The notes below the pieces were generated by a model. That model did not search any database. It saw only the letters and a program-made list of their open reading frames with translations, and was not told the DNA's origin. A stretch of 64,000 nt of DNA from a virus. The stretch lies in IMG/VR virus record IMGVR_UViG_3300032668_000004, positions 1 through 64,000 of that record. The stretch is one strand, 5' to 3'. Of the stretch, positions 14,366 through 23,360 are shown piece after piece. The stretch's first letter is position 1, and every line of letters begins with the position of its first letter. A program made the position numbers and the translations under genes.

Positions 14366-15435
14366 TCTGCTACTTCCTCTTCCTCGCTAGCGACAGTACT
14401 TAGTGCAGTATCTGCCCTTTTGTGGAATTCTTCCATAACAGTATCTAGGCAACCGTCATCATTTCGTTCCCATCCCTTTCGGAACTTCTTAATGATAGAC
14501 CCGTCAAGCTTAGTGTAGACGAGAGAGTTTCCTTCTTTCTTGAAAATCTCCATACCTTCAAACATCTCAGTTAATCCCGAATACGGACTCATTCCTGTGT
14601 CATACGGAATCTTAACTTGTACGTTTTCAAAAGGCTTTGCATAACGAGTTTTCATGACCTTACAAGCTGCACGAATGCCACGCACTTGTGAAATCTTGTT
14701 TCCGTCCTCGTCCTCTTTAAGCTTTAGCTTCTTCATCGCAACTACGATAGAAGACGCATAGATAAAGCCTTGTCCACCTGAAATCTTGTCATCAGGATCA
14801 AACATATCTTGTGATGCATATGTGTGATTTGTGGCCACTAATCCTACATTACATGAACCGAACATGTTAACACAATTACGTACCAAAGATGTAAGAGCCT
14901 TAGGCTTACGACCCATATCACCCTTCATATCGCCTGCCTCAAACTGATTTACATCAGTAGGAGTAAGCAACATACCAAGTGAGTCGATAACGAAAAGAAC
15001 CTTAGGGCGATCCGTTTCGCTCATTCCCTTATAGCCCTTCATGAACTCGCTGATCGTCTTTGCAACATCATCAATCATTGCCATATTAAGCTTTAGTAGC
15101 TTTTCTGCACTAGTGTCTACACCAAGTGCCTGTAGCCATGATTCGTCTAGTGCGTTTTCGCTATCAATTAGAACTACGTAAATGCCCTGTTCTTGGGCAT
15201 GTCGTACAATATTTCCGGAACAAATATATGATTTGCCGGCTCCTGATTCACCAGCAAATACGGTTACTTTTCCAAGAGGAATTCCCTTGTCAAATTCGCT
15301 GCTGATGCGGTAGTTAAGTGCATAGTTTCCTGTGCTGATCCAATCAGTGGGATCATTAAATCCAATGCTGAGACCATCGATGGCCTTAGTAATGTCTTTA
15401 CGGAACTTGCTGAGGTCGAAAGGTTTAGTTGTCAA
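14362..15435 (-). CDS. uvsX: UvsX, RecA-like strand-exchange protein
   Basis: 357 residues. Walker A GESGAGKS at 62-69, Walker B-like VLFVIDSLGMLL near 147, the L1/L2 regions with KGDMGRKPKAL and TNHTYASQDMFDPDDKISGG. The C terminus is acidic (SEEEEVAE), as in RecA family proteins. It pairs single-stranded DNA with homologous duplexes in recombination-dependent replication and repair. It works with UvsY and gp32, encoded beside it, and UvsW. Confidence 0.95.
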   Translation of the reverse strand: MTTKPFDLSKFRKDITKAIDGLSIGFNDPTDWISTGNYALNYRISSEFDKGIPLGKVTVFAGESGAGKSYICSGNIVRHAQEQGIYVVLIDSENALDESWLQALGVDTSAEKLLKLNMAMIDDVAKTISEFMKGYKGMSETDRPKVLFVIDSLGMLLTPTDVNQFEAGDMKGDMGRKPKALTSLVRNCVNMFGSCNVGLVATNHTYASQDMFDPDDKISGGQGFIYASSIVVAMKKLKLKEDEDGNKISQVRGIRAACKVMKTRYAKPFENVQVKIPYDTGMSPYSGLTEMFEGMEIFKKEGNSLVYTKLDGSIIKKFRKGWERNDDGCLDTVMEEFHKRADTALSTVASEEEEVAE

Positions 15436-15444
15436 GTATATATC

Positions 15445-15675
15445 CTATCTTACAATCTGTTTCATCTTATCATTAACTGATAATTTTTCGAGTAATTCGG
15501 GACTATTCACTGCGATTTGGTCTAATTCATAGTCATTCGGAAAATGTCTTAGTACGCTCCGCGCCCGGTCTCTTACTATACTCGGAACTCTTGGAGTTTT
15601 GCCTGGATCACACAGTTCCTCCAACAGTTTTTTACCTTGCTTTATTGCACGGTATCTATCATCTGAATTGGTCAT
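15445..15675 (-). CDS. BPSL0761-like small protein
   Basis: 76 residues starting MTNSDDRYRAIKQGKKLLEE and containing VRDRARSVLRHFPNDYELD. The pattern 'R..A......L..L........P..VR..AR..LRHyP....' is that of the BPSL0761 family, found mainly in beta- and gammaproteobacteria and their phages. No function known. It lies between gp32 and uvsX, after the gp32 hairpin. Confidence 0.5.
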   Translation of the reverse strand: MTNSDDRYRAIKQGKKLLEELCDPGKTPRVPSIVRDRARSVLRHFPNDYELDQIAVNSPELLEKLSVNDKMKQIVR

Positions 15676-15696
15676 GGTATTCTCCTTAGCCAGAAT

Positions 15697-15722
15697 TTTG
15701 GGGAGGATTTCTCCTCCCCAAA
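15697..15722 (-). terminator. hairpin after gene 32
   Basis: An 11-bp perfect stem (TTTGGGGAGGA with TCCTCCCCAAA) closes a four-base loop (GAAA on the minus strand, a stable GNRA tetraloop). It begins six bases after the gp32 stop. There is no long T run, so it may be an RNA stabiliser or processing signal rather than a strong terminator; T4 gene 32 messages are also hairpin-protected. Confidence 0.65.
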
Positions 15723-15727
15723 CCTAA

Positions 15728-16708
15728 TTAGGCCTTATTCTGTCTTTCGCGGATCATCTTTAGAATGTCCTGTGCCTTATCGCTCGTTGGTGCAGTAGGA
15801 ACAACGATTGGTTGATCTACTTCGAAAGGAGGCTCATCGATTGGCGCAGATGCTACCGTAGTCGGTGCACTAGGTGCAGCAGAAGCAGTTTGTGCTTGTG
15901 CGGTGCTGGACGGAGCTTCAATGCCATACGGACGATAATATGCGCCCCACTTATCAGTGTCATACGGGCGTCCATCAACTGATGCTTCAAACATCTCCTT
16001 AATGACCCGAAGTTCGGCTTCGCTTGGCTTCTTTGGCAAGAAGTCAGCGAGATTGTACAACCCAAACGAATCAATCGCTGCTTGCTCGGCTTCCGTAAGC
16101 GGTGACTCCTTACGAGACCAAGTGGAAGTTGAATAGTCTGCATAACCGCCCTTAGAAGTCTTCTTGATGTTGAAGTCAAGACCGTGAACGTAGTCGGTTG
16201 GCAATTCATCAAGTTCCGGATCCATCAAAGATGCCTTGATAATAGTCTGAATTTGCGGGGAGATGATGAAGCGACGAATTGGGTTCGCTGGAGTTTGATC
16301 ATCACCTAGTGGATTTTGGCGAACAAAGCCTTGATAAAGATATGAACGCTTCTTCCAATACTTGTTAGCAAGGTCCTTAAGAGTGTCGTCTTTGTACCAC
16401 GGACGAACTTCTGCGAGAACCGGGCAATTATCGCCATACATCTCGACGCAAGGAACTTGTACAGTAACTTGCTTCATGTTGGAATCACCCTTAACGCCAT
16501 TGAACGGAAGCTTGATAACTTGACGTTCTACCCAAAAGAATTCGTTAGTAGGATTGCCGTCTGGCAACAGACGAATAGAAGCAGTTGCTCCTTCGTCAAT
16601 ATTCCAGAAAGGATAGATTGCGTTATCTGATTGAGTGCCAGAAGCCTTGGTCTGACTGCGATTTTCTTGTGCCGTTAACCGCGCACGGATTTCTGCTAGA
16701 CTAGCCAT
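15728..16708 (-). CDS. 32: gp32 single-stranded DNA-binding protein
   Basis: 326 residues (T4 gp32 has 301). The N-terminal basic segment (IRARLTAQENRSQTKA) is for cooperative binding; the core has YPFWNIDEGATASIRLLPDG, VERQVIKLPFNGV and a shortened zinc-site region PCVEMYGDNCPVL. The final Cys seen in T4's CxxC pair is replaced by Leu (CPVL), so metal binding may be altered. A Pro/Ala/Ser linker leads to an acidic C-terminal tail used for protein contacts. AAAGGAG precedes the ATG. Confidence 0.88.
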   Translation of the reverse strand: MASLAEIRARLTAQENRSQTKASGTQSDNAIYPFWNIDEGATASIRLLPDGNPTNEFFWVERQVIKLPFNGVKGDSNMKQVTVQVPCVEMYGDNCPVLAEVRPWYKDDTLKDLANKYWKKRSYLYQGFVRQNPLGDDQTPANPIRRFIISPQIQTIIKASLMDPELDELPTDYVHGLDFNIKKTSKGGYADYSTSTWSRKESPLTEAEQAAIDSFGLYNLADFLPKKPSEAELRVIKEMFEASVDGRPYDTDKWGAYYRPYGIEAPSSTAQAQTASAAPSAPTTVASAPIDEPPFEVDQPIVVPTAPTSDKAQDILKMIRERQNKA

Positions 16709-16866
16709 TTTTATTTTCTCCTTTTAAATGTGCCTAAGTTGAGCCTGAGTATGTTTTAATGTCGTTGTTTGGAGACAACTAACATATGATGAAATATAAC
16801 GTATACTTCATCAGATGTCAATGTATTTACCCCAGTAATGGGTAAGTAATATAATAGTTTATTGCG

Positions 16867-18726
16867 TTATAGTCTAAAACGGGCAATGTCCATAATACGC
16901 TGTAATTCTTCTGGGAATTCAGTCGATTCATTTGCGCCTACTAGTTTGCCAATATTATTATTCTTGACCTTTTCTGTAGGTCCAAGTTGTCCGGCGCGCT
17001 TTTGATTTGCATCTAAGTCTTCTTCAACCGTTTCATCTACTTTGGACACGTAGTGGATTTCGTAGTTGCCCTCGTTATCTGGATGATCAAAAAACTTGTC
17101 TTGTGCCGCTTGATTTTTAAACTTCTTGTTAAAGGACTTAGACTTTGCACCATAAACTCCAGAAACCTTTCTAGGTTCGTGATCTGCTAGATCCTTTTCG
17201 TAAGCAGTTTCTTTTACTTCTTCTGGATTGTCCTTAACTCTACGAAGTTTTGGTCCGCCCAATTCTGCGTCCTTCTTTGCATCGTCATACTTCTTCTTAC
17301 GAAGGTAAGCAGGCGTATCAAGGTCCTTACCCATCCAAGGTTCTAAAGCTTCTTCTACTTCTTCATTACTGAATGGCTTTTTACCTTTAGCGATTTTGTC
17401 AAATCTTTGTGCCGCACGGGCCGCAGACTTACCTAAATTAATGTCCTTAGGATCAGTCGCAGAATCACCTTCTATTTCTCCGTGTAACATTAAATTAGCA
17501 AGAGTTTTATTGTCTTTAGACTTTTCACCAGCTTGATATCTCTTGAATCCTGGTATCTTTCTTAACATCTTTTCAGTACCAGTAGCTTCTTCAATATCAT
17601 CCAAATCCTCTACATTTTTGAGATCCGGATTGGTTGATTTTAATCCTTGACGCTGTTGGGTCTTGAAATCTTTCATTTCGTCTTTCTTGTACGGATCAGA
17701 AACTTCTTCCAGATGCTCGTTAGCGATTCCATCAGCCCACTCTGCTAGTTCGTTGACTTCGCTCATTTCATTTACCTTCTTCTGAAGGCGAGCAAGGATA
17801 GGCATTACTGATTCGATGCGAGGGTCAGTAGTTTCTTGTACGAAAAGTTCATTTATAGAAGACGAATCGTTTTCGTTTTCCATAAGAGTAGGAGTCCATG
17901 ATTCGAAATATGCAGTGTATCCGCGATGACCAGTCATTTTGTTTAGGTTTTCGCGCAACTTATTATAATGATTTAAGCCCTCATTAACTAAAGCTTGTGC
18001 TGATTCGTTAAATTGCTTATTACGGGTAGCTCTCACAAAGCCTGCCATCTTGTTGTATTCTTCGCATAGTCCCTTGATGTGGTTCCAGCGCTCATCATTA
18101 GGCAGACCACCTTCAGCAATATGACGTGCATACACTCGTGCGACACCTGGCTTGTTTGTAGGTGCTAAGAATCTTTCGCCATCGACGTTTTCTAGATAGA
18201 TGCGAGCGACGTTGCGATAGCGCTGTTCACCTTCTTCGATATTGCGATTGTGCTGTAGGATGATCTTTACGTTTGGTACTGCGTCATTGTAGCTGGCCTT
18301 CTTACCCATCGGGTAGTAGCCTTCTGAAACTTTTTCTTTCATCTTGTAATATTCCCGTTGTCTCATGTCGTCGCCCAAGCGATCTTTGTTTGATAATTCG
18401 AAGCTAAGCTGTCTACGTTGTGCCCATGTCTTAAGGTTCTTTAAGAACCCTGTCCAGGTATCATCGTATTCGACTCCCGGTGTTATATTATTGGGACTAT
18501 CTTGTTGTTCACTATCATAATACACAATGACATTTTGTACATCATCGATACTTACCCAAGCTTTACCATACTCTTTGTCATCCTTGACAAACGTAAATTC
18601 CATAACATCTGCACTTTGCGATGCAGGAACACGTTGGTTTTTTGAATCGAGCGGTACAGGTTTATACCCTCTCACTTTAAGTAAGTCGTACAAATCGCGG
18701 TTAAAGGATTCTGAATCTGTGGCCAT
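16867..18726 (-). CDS. putative virion or head-associated protein
   Basis: 619 residues, highly charged, with few hydrophobic stretches and predicted coiled or disordered regions (residues 360-560 rich in Lys, Asp, Glu). The N-terminal 110 residues form a compact domain (MEFTFVKDDKEYGKAWVSID). It ends FPEELQRIMDIARFRL, a tail I have seen in marine T4-like structural proteins. It follows the large terminase. A CATAAATA late-promoter-like site lies directly before the ATG, consistent with late expression. Function not established. Confidence 0.45.
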   Translation of the reverse strand: MATDSESFNRDLYDLLKVRGYKPVPLDSKNQRVPASQSADVMEFTFVKDDKEYGKAWVSIDDVQNVIVYYDSEQQDSPNNITPGVEYDDTWTGFLKNLKTWAQRRQLSFELSNKDRLGDDMRQREYYKMKEKVSEGYYPMGKKASYNDAVPNVKIILQHNRNIEEGEQRYRNVARIYLENVDGERFLAPTNKPGVARVYARHIAEGGLPNDERWNHIKGLCEEYNKMAGFVRATRNKQFNESAQALVNEGLNHYNKLRENLNKMTGHRGYTAYFESWTPTLMENENDSSSINELFVQETTDPRIESVMPILARLQKKVNEMSEVNELAEWADGIANEHLEEVSDPYKKDEMKDFKTQQRQGLKSTNPDLKNVEDLDDIEEATGTEKMLRKIPGFKRYQAGEKSKDNKTLANLMLHGEIEGDSATDPKDINLGKSAARAAQRFDKIAKGKKPFSNEEVEEALEPWMGKDLDTPAYLRKKKYDDAKKDAELGGPKLRRVKDNPEEVKETAYEKDLADHEPRKVSGVYGAKSKSFNKKFKNQAAQDKFFDHPDNEGNYEIHYVSKVDETVEEDLDANQKRAGQLGPTEKVKNNNIGKLVGANESTEFPEELQRIMDIARFRL

Positions 18727-18744
18727 AATGATATTTATGCCAAC

Positions 18745-20292
18745 TTAGCCAAAGATTGCAAAGAATGGAAGCGGAGCAACAAACTCGTCATGGTCACGAA
18801 TTTGAGATTCCAGATCACCATGAAAATCCGCTAGTTGTTGCATCATTCTAACTGCTAACAGGGATGACATAACTAAATCATCGGTATCGCCGATCTTAGC
18901 AGCATAACTGCCCCCGTTTGCGACAAAAGCCTTAAGTTCGCTGATCAGCGATCGGCTATATATTGTCATCTTTTTTGATTCTAACAGTGTCTTGAATTTT
19001 GCACACGCTGCTAATTTGGGCTTTTGGCTAGTGTTGAATCCTTTACGTTTCTTACCTGGTTCACTGATAAACGTACCCTGAATGTTGGCTTCTCCGTATT
19101 CTGCCAGTGAGATCAATGACGCTTCACCAATAGAGTTATTTTCCACAGAATAATAAATGTTGTTGGGCTCACCAGTGCATTCAGCTATGTATTTGGTGAT
19201 CTGTGCCATTAGCTTAATCTGACTGGGAATATCAGTTTTGTTATGCTTCCACTCACCTATTTGAGTAGTCGTACTGGCTTCAAATATTTGCATAGCAGCC
19301 GGATCTCCACCAGTACCCAATGAGGGGTCCAATGCAACTACATACAACTTTCCCTTTTCTGGTGTCTTATACCAGCGAACTTGTCCCATTCTAGTTATAG
19401 GTTCTATGCCATCTAACATCAACAGTGTATTTGGATTTATTAAGGTTTCATCCGCAATGATGAAGTTACAATCTATTTCTCGACCAAAACGATCATCACC
19501 TAACTGGGCGCGGATCTCGTTTGCCCATTTCTCATCTCTTCCTGGCTGCTCTTTCCAATAAGCTCGATATGCTCTGAATCCGTTTACACCTAACTCAGTC
19601 GTATTACCGAACTCATCTTCCGTTTTATTTGCACCCTTCCAAATCAACGCGAATTGGTCTTCGTCTGAGTTTGGCGTTGACGTGATGATTGCCTTACCAC
19701 CAGTTGCTAGCGTAGGAGTAATGGATGTCCAAAATTCTTTAGCAATGCTAGGTCTAACGAACGCAAATTCGTCAAGATATAGCAGCGTGATAGACATACC
19801 ACGACCGGTGTTTTCAGTAGTAGTGGCGGATACAATACGAGAACCGTTTTCAAAATCTAAAGAGCCCTTATTGTATGTAGTGACTCCTGCCTTTATGTGA
19901 TCTGGACAGTTTTCATACGCATACCTTATTCTCTGCATGATTTCTTGTGCACCAGTATATTTGTGTGCTGCAATAAGAATCGTAGAGTCAGGAACGAACA
20001 TTGCATACCAAAGTAGGTAACCAGCAGCGGATGTTGACTTACCTGACTGTCTAGGCATTAGCGATATAGAGAATCTATACTTGTGGTATGTTTCTATCAA
20101 TCTTTCTTGATAAGGCCACGGGTGATATAACATACTACCTTTAGTAGGATGTTGAATGTAGAAAAAGTTATCCATAAAGTATAGATATCCGGTTTCAGGA
20201 TCACAACACTTCATGAAGTCCTCAAGTTCTTTTTTATTCTTGAAGACCGTCTTCTTATATGGATCTTTTATTAGTGTTGGTTGATTGCTCAT
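18745..20292 (-). CDS. 17: terminase large subunit gp17
   Basis: 515 residues (T4 gp17 has 610). ATPase: Walker A MPRQSGKST around residues 80-87, Walker B ITLLYLDEFAFV near 180, coupling motif ITSTPNS near 217. Nuclease: VVALDPSLGTGGD near 311, VENNSIGEA and the C-terminal DTDDLVMSSLLA. It powers DNA packaging into the prohead and cuts concatemers. Its N terminus is shorter than T4's. A small gene in the gp16 position lies directly upstream. Confidence 0.93.
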   Translation of the reverse strand: MSNQPTLIKDPYKKTVFKNKKELEDFMKCCDPETGYLYFMDNFFYIQHPTKGSMLYHPWPYQERLIETYHKYRFSISLMPRQSGKSTSAAGYLLWYAMFVPDSTILIAAHKYTGAQEIMQRIRYAYENCPDHIKAGVTTYNKGSLDFENGSRIVSATTTENTGRGMSITLLYLDEFAFVRPSIAKEFWTSITPTLATGGKAIITSTPNSDEDQFALIWKGANKTEDEFGNTTELGVNGFRAYRAYWKEQPGRDEKWANEIRAQLGDDRFGREIDCNFIIADETLINPNTLLMLDGIEPITRMGQVRWYKTPEKGKLYVVALDPSLGTGGDPAAMQIFEASTTTQIGEWKHNKTDIPSQIKLMAQITKYIAECTGEPNNIYYSVENNSIGEASLISLAEYGEANIQGTFISEPGKKRKGFNTSQKPKLAACAKFKTLLESKKMTIYSRSLISELKAFVANGGSYAAKIGDTDDLVMSSLLAVRMMQQLADFHGDLESQIRDHDEFVAPLPFFAIFG

Positions 20293-20313
20293 GATATTAT
20301 TTAGTATAATATA

Positions 20314-20592
20314 CTACTTTTTTGAGAAGGGATCCTCACCAGTAAGATGTGGTTTAGCAAACATTACTTTAAACCATTCCGGAGCTCCGGGCCTAATATT
20401 GTTGTCCCGGATATATTGATGCTTTTTGGTGTTTAGGGCAGGGTCTACTGGTTCTACTTCACCATTTACCCTGCCGTTTCCACTGAGACGTTTTAGTTCT
20501 TCAATCGTCGTTTCTTTTTCCGGCGGCAATTGATAGTTGCGCATAGTCTGATATGCATTTTGTAGTTTTGCTTGTTTAAATGCATCAAACAT
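20314..20592 (-). CDS. hypothetical protein in the gp16 position
   Basis: 92 residues ending RDNNIRPGAPEWFKVMFAKP then HLTGEDPFSKK, a C terminus that recurs in T4-like marine phages. It is shorter than T4 gp16 (164) and lacks an obvious helix-turn-helix, so small terminase identity is only suggested by position just ahead of gp17. The start abuts the end of the open frame at 20594. Confidence 0.5.
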   Translation of the reverse strand: MFDAFKQAKLQNAYQTMRNYQLPPEKETTIEELKRLSGNGRVNGEVEPVDPALNTKKHQYIRDNNIRPGAPEWFKVMFAKPHLTGEDPFSKK

Positions 20593-20593
20593 G

Positions 20594-20884
20594 TTAACTT
20601 ACCTTTATAACAGCAAAATTGATTACCAATGTATCTGCGGCATTAGAGCCCGAGCCTGTACCATCACAGTTATCAATTACTATTACAAAACTACCTGCGG
20701 CATTTACAGAATTGACACTGACTGAATAATTTACAGATGCACCGCTAGCGATGTTTACAATGACCATATCTTTTGCACTAGTAATATATGAATTATTAAC
20801 AGTAAAAGCTGCTGTCGTGCCCTTGTTTATAGTAGTGTTTGCGGTTGTAATTTGGCCGGTGCGTCCATTATTCAGATCCTGTGT
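20594..20884 (-). CDS. beta-rich virion-type protein without a normal start codon
   Basis: The frame is open for 96 codons from 20884 to TAA at 20594, ending two bases before the next ATG. It encodes NNGRTGQITTANTTINKGT, AFTVNNSYITSAKDMVIVNI and a C-terminal ADTLVINFAVIKVS, a well-behaved phage structural domain. No ATG, GTG or TTG precedes the conserved start; the frame begins inside the preceding gene, shifted by +1. It is either the second domain of a frameshifted protein with 20868-21155, or an indel separates them. Confidence 0.5.
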   Translation of the reverse strand, partial: TQDLNNGRTGQITTANTTINKGTTAAFTVNNSYITSAKDMVIVNIASGASVNYSVSVNSVNAAGSFVIVIDNCDGTGSGSNAADTLVINFAVIKVS

Positions 20885-21155
20885 TTACATGAGGGGCTCC
20901 CAATTCCGTTATCGAGAACGGTGCAGCGGTGCCATTAACATTAATATAGGCAATATAATTGCCTTGTCCTACCAGGAAGCTGCGCTCTACTGTATTTGCA
21001 GGAATTACTTCACATGCAGTAACATTTGCGGTGACACTAGAATTACCTACGTTCACCGCAATTGCCGATGAAGTAGTAGCAATTCTCACTTTGTCTGTTA
21101 ATATGGGACCAACTCTTGCGGTTGAACCCGACGGTGTTTGAATATATGATGCCAT
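20868..21155 (-). CDS. small virion-type protein
   Basis: 95 residues, beta-rich with Thr, Val, Ala and Ser (MASYIQTPSGSTARVGPIL, TACEVIPANTVERSF). It resembles short decoration or tail proteins of T4-like phages. AAAGGG precedes the ATG and a GATAAATAC late promoter lies a little further upstream. The stop at 20868 is followed by coding-quality sequence in the +1 frame. Confidence 0.55.
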   Translation of the reverse strand: MASYIQTPSGSTARVGPILTDKVRIATTSSAIAVNVGNSSVTANVTACEVIPANTVERSFLVGQGNYIAYINVNGTAAPFSITELGAPHVNTGSE

Positions 21156-21174
21156 TGATATCTAACCCTTTAAT

Positions 21175-21184
21175 GTATTTATCA
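21175..21184 (-). promoter_or_regulatory. late promoter for the small virion gene
   Basis: The minus strand reads TGATAAATAC, 19 bases before the ATG at 21155, with AAAGGG between. This is a good T4-type late promoter with room for a leader. Confidence 0.55.
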
Positions 21185-21211
21185 TGGCTTGTAGAAAATT
21201 CATTTCCTACA

Positions 21212-21916
21212 TTACTTGATATCCAGAGGTCTAGCTTTAGTAGCTACTATGCAGAAGTACTTTTCTTTAACAGTTTTAGTTTTAGTAGGATCTTCCGCAT
21301 CTGGTACATTCAAGTCAAACTCTAGATTATTAAACTGATCAATGTTGAATCCACATCTAATCAGAAGGGCACCCAATTGGTTAGAACCTAAAATGCTATA
21401 GTGATTGAGATTAAACTCATGCTGACGCTCGCAGTCAGGTGCAGGAACTTCGATATAAATCTTTGATCCTTGCTTCAAAACTCTATTGTACTCCATAAGA
21501 GAGAAAATAGGATAGGGTGAATGTTCCAATGCATGGCGCAAGAAAATAAAGTCTACTGATTCATCATAGTAACCGTCAGTTTGAGGCAGAAATGATAAAT
21601 CATACTTCTTGATCGTATGACCCTTATTTTCACAAACTTGGATATCTCCAGGACTTAGTGTCACTCCGACCAGATTAGTATAGTTGCGTTCCTTCATTTC
21701 ATCTAGAAAATATCCGGTGCCGCATCCCAAATCTAAGATGTGTGCATCCTTAGGCAGGTTAAGCGGATCGATGTACGTTTCCACAACTTGTTTAGTAAGT
21801 TGAGCGTGAAATTGGCTTTCACCTTCATCATAGATATGAGCATGGTATAGCCAATCGTTATAAAAACGTAGCTTAACTAGGTCTAGAGTTTGATTGATGT
21901 CTGCTGATGTTGTCAT
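21212..21916 (-). CDS. class I SAM-dependent methyltransferase
   Basis: 234 residues. Motif I is HILDLGCGTGYFLDEM near residue 63, post I is LVGVTLSP, motif II/III VDFIFLRHALEHSPYPIF near 125, and VLKQGSKIYIEVPAP follows. These are marks of the small-molecule/sugar type (Methyltransf_11/23). In this phage type such enzymes often modify surface sugars or lipids. Target unknown. Confidence 0.75.
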   Translation of the reverse strand: MTTSADINQTLDLVKLRFYNDWLYHAHIYDEGESQFHAQLTKQVVETYIDPLNLPKDAHILDLGCGTGYFLDEMKERNYTNLVGVTLSPGDIQVCENKGHTIKKYDLSFLPQTDGYYDESVDFIFLRHALEHSPYPIFSLMEYNRVLKQGSKIYIEVPAPDCERQHEFNLNHYSILGSNQLGALLIRCGFNIDQFNNLEFDLNVPDAEDPTKTKTVKEKYFCIVATKARPLDIK

Positions 21917-21945
21917 GAAATTACTTATTCATGAAAACAACTCAG

Positions 21946-22329
21946 TTATTTTTTCTTATAGCCCTTAAATGCTTTAATTGGGCTATTCTTTTGAGTGTTA
22001 GATAGCTCTGTACTACGATTATCACTCAGTTTCTTTACTCTGCCCGCACCAACTGTTTTAGCAGCAACATTGATTATTTCTAGTTCAACATCAGTGTAGG
22101 TAGAAAGTAGAGGGTCGCCTGCCATCGGACCAACCGGCGGAGTTGGATAATCCGGAGCTCCGGCCATCGCAATACCAAAACGCCAAGCCAGATAAGGATT
22201 ACCGTTTGACTTATTGATGCTTATATCCGGCATGCTGATCGCGCCCTTGATAGCATCCATTTGACCATCAGCAAATGCCTTAGGGTTTGCAGGTGTGTCA
22301 GATTCAGTAATAAATTCGTGCGCTCTCAT
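21946..22329 (-). CDS. putative capsid-internal protein with targeting-like N terminus
   Basis: 127 residues. The N terminus MRAHEFITESD resembles the T4 capsid targeting sequence (MKTYQEFIAE) and has a likely prohead protease site I-T-E. The C terminus ends SPIKAFKGYKKK. The body shares PYLAWRFGIAMAGA with its upstream paralogue. It is probably packed in the head and cleaved by the gp21-type protease; the protease gene is not in this window. Confidence 0.5.
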   Translation of the reverse strand: MRAHEFITESDTPANPKAFADGQMDAIKGAISMPDISINKSNGNPYLAWRFGIAMAGAPDYPTPPVGPMAGDPLLSTYTDVELEIINVAAKTVGAGRVKKLSDNRSTELSNTQKNSPIKAFKGYKKK

Positions 22330-22751
22330 CTCTTGTATCCTTTAAATGCCTTCAATGGACTGCTTTTATCAACATCCTTAGTTTCAATACTAGTAGGGCT
22401 GCTAATCATCTTTTTGCCTCGCAGTCCCATTTGTTTTAGTGCGTCATCAATGTATGGTCCAGCATCATGACCATAACTAACTACTATCTCACCCTCGCCG
22501 AAAGGACTTTCACGAGTCATGCTGCTTACTCCGTCATCCCTGCGGGCAGAAGCACCTTTGGCTCCAGCAATAGCTACACCAAATCTATACTGTAGATAGG
22601 GATCCTGATTAGGTAATCCTGGTATAGTATACGTTGCAGGTAAAGCATCAAATTGGTCTGGTAAAAGTTTAGTTTCCGGTGGTGTAGGAGAGCCTGGTTG
22701 TTCCGGAAGTAACGGCTGTGCGCTTTCTACTATAAACTCCCAAGCTCTCAT
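22326..22751 (-). CDS. putative capsid-internal protein, paralogue
   Basis: 141 residues. It starts MRAWEFIVESAQ (cleavage site I-V-E) and ends SPLKAFKGYKR, matching the paralogue at 21946. The middle has DPYLQYRFGVAIAGAKGASA. The two are adjacent and overlap by four bases, so they arose by duplication. Role in the head inferred from the N-terminal motif. Confidence 0.5.
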   Translation of the reverse strand: MRAWEFIVESAQPLLPEQPGSPTPPETKLLPDQFDALPATYTIPGLPNQDPYLQYRFGVAIAGAKGASARRDDGVSSMTRESPFGEGEIVVSYGHDAGPYIDDALKQMGLRGKKMISSPTSIETKDVDKSSPLKAFKGYKR

Positions 22752-23308
22752 TACGGTTGCTCTGTGGTGATGTCTACTACTGTTTCAGTAGCCAGAGACG
22801 AATTTAAGGAGTTTTCTGTGGAGATATATGCACCCGGAACATTTGGACCAACCCACATAATTTGAGAAGAAATGAAGTGTGTTAAGTCCGCTGACAGTAG
22901 AGGATTGGACAGTATTTGTACATTTCCGCTACCCGAATCAACAATCATGTCATAGAGTGATACGCTGTTTCCAAAAAAGGTCGATCCATATCCAGTAAAT
23001 TTTACTGCATTACCGCCATCGTTAACTTGTGCATATAGCTGAATTGTCTGGCTGTCTGGTGTTCCGTCATTGTATGACTTGATGTAGAATTGTCCCTCAG
23101 TAAACGTAGAGACCGGTGTCTCAAATATTACTTGTCCTGGAACATTACCGGATGTATATGATATAGTTGAATTTACAAAGGTCTGAAACAGAGTTGAGAA
23201 ATTATTGTTGATCTTACTGAATGCAACACGTAACGGATCACCTTGTTGGTCATTAGGTGCTGCGCCAATATTAATAATTTCTTGACTGTATTGAGGTGTC
23301 GTACTCAT
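22751..23308 (-). CDS. virion structural protein with NNNFS motif
   Basis: 185 residues. The N terminus has INIGAAPNDQQGDPLRVAFS and KINNNFSTLF, a common motif of T4-like tail and neck proteins. The rest is beta-rich (GQFYIKSYNDGTPDSQTIQL). GGAAGG precedes the ATG, with a late promoter upstream inside a hairpin. Exact place in the virion unknown. Confidence 0.6.
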   Translation of the reverse strand: MSTTPQYSQEIINIGAAPNDQQGDPLRVAFSKINNNFSTLFQTFVNSTISYTSGNVPGQVIFETPVSTFTEGQFYIKSYNDGTPDSQTIQLYAQVNDGGNAVKFTGYGSTFFGNSVSLYDMIVDSGSGNVQILSNPLLSADLTHFISSQIMWVGPNVPGAYISTENSLNSSLATETVVDITTEQP

Positions 23309-23314
23309 AGAGAC

Positions 23315-23348
23315 CTTCCGTTGTTATTAAGTATTTATCTAACGGAAG
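23315..23348 (-). promoter_or_regulatory. late promoter inside a hairpin loop
   Basis: An 8-bp stem (CTTCCGTT with AACGGAAG) encloses a loop carrying GATAAATAC on the minus strand at 23331-23339, the late promoter of the structural gene at 23308. The hairpin also ends the spanin genes, but it has no T run. Confidence 0.45.
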
Positions 23349-23360
23349 TTACAATTCTAC

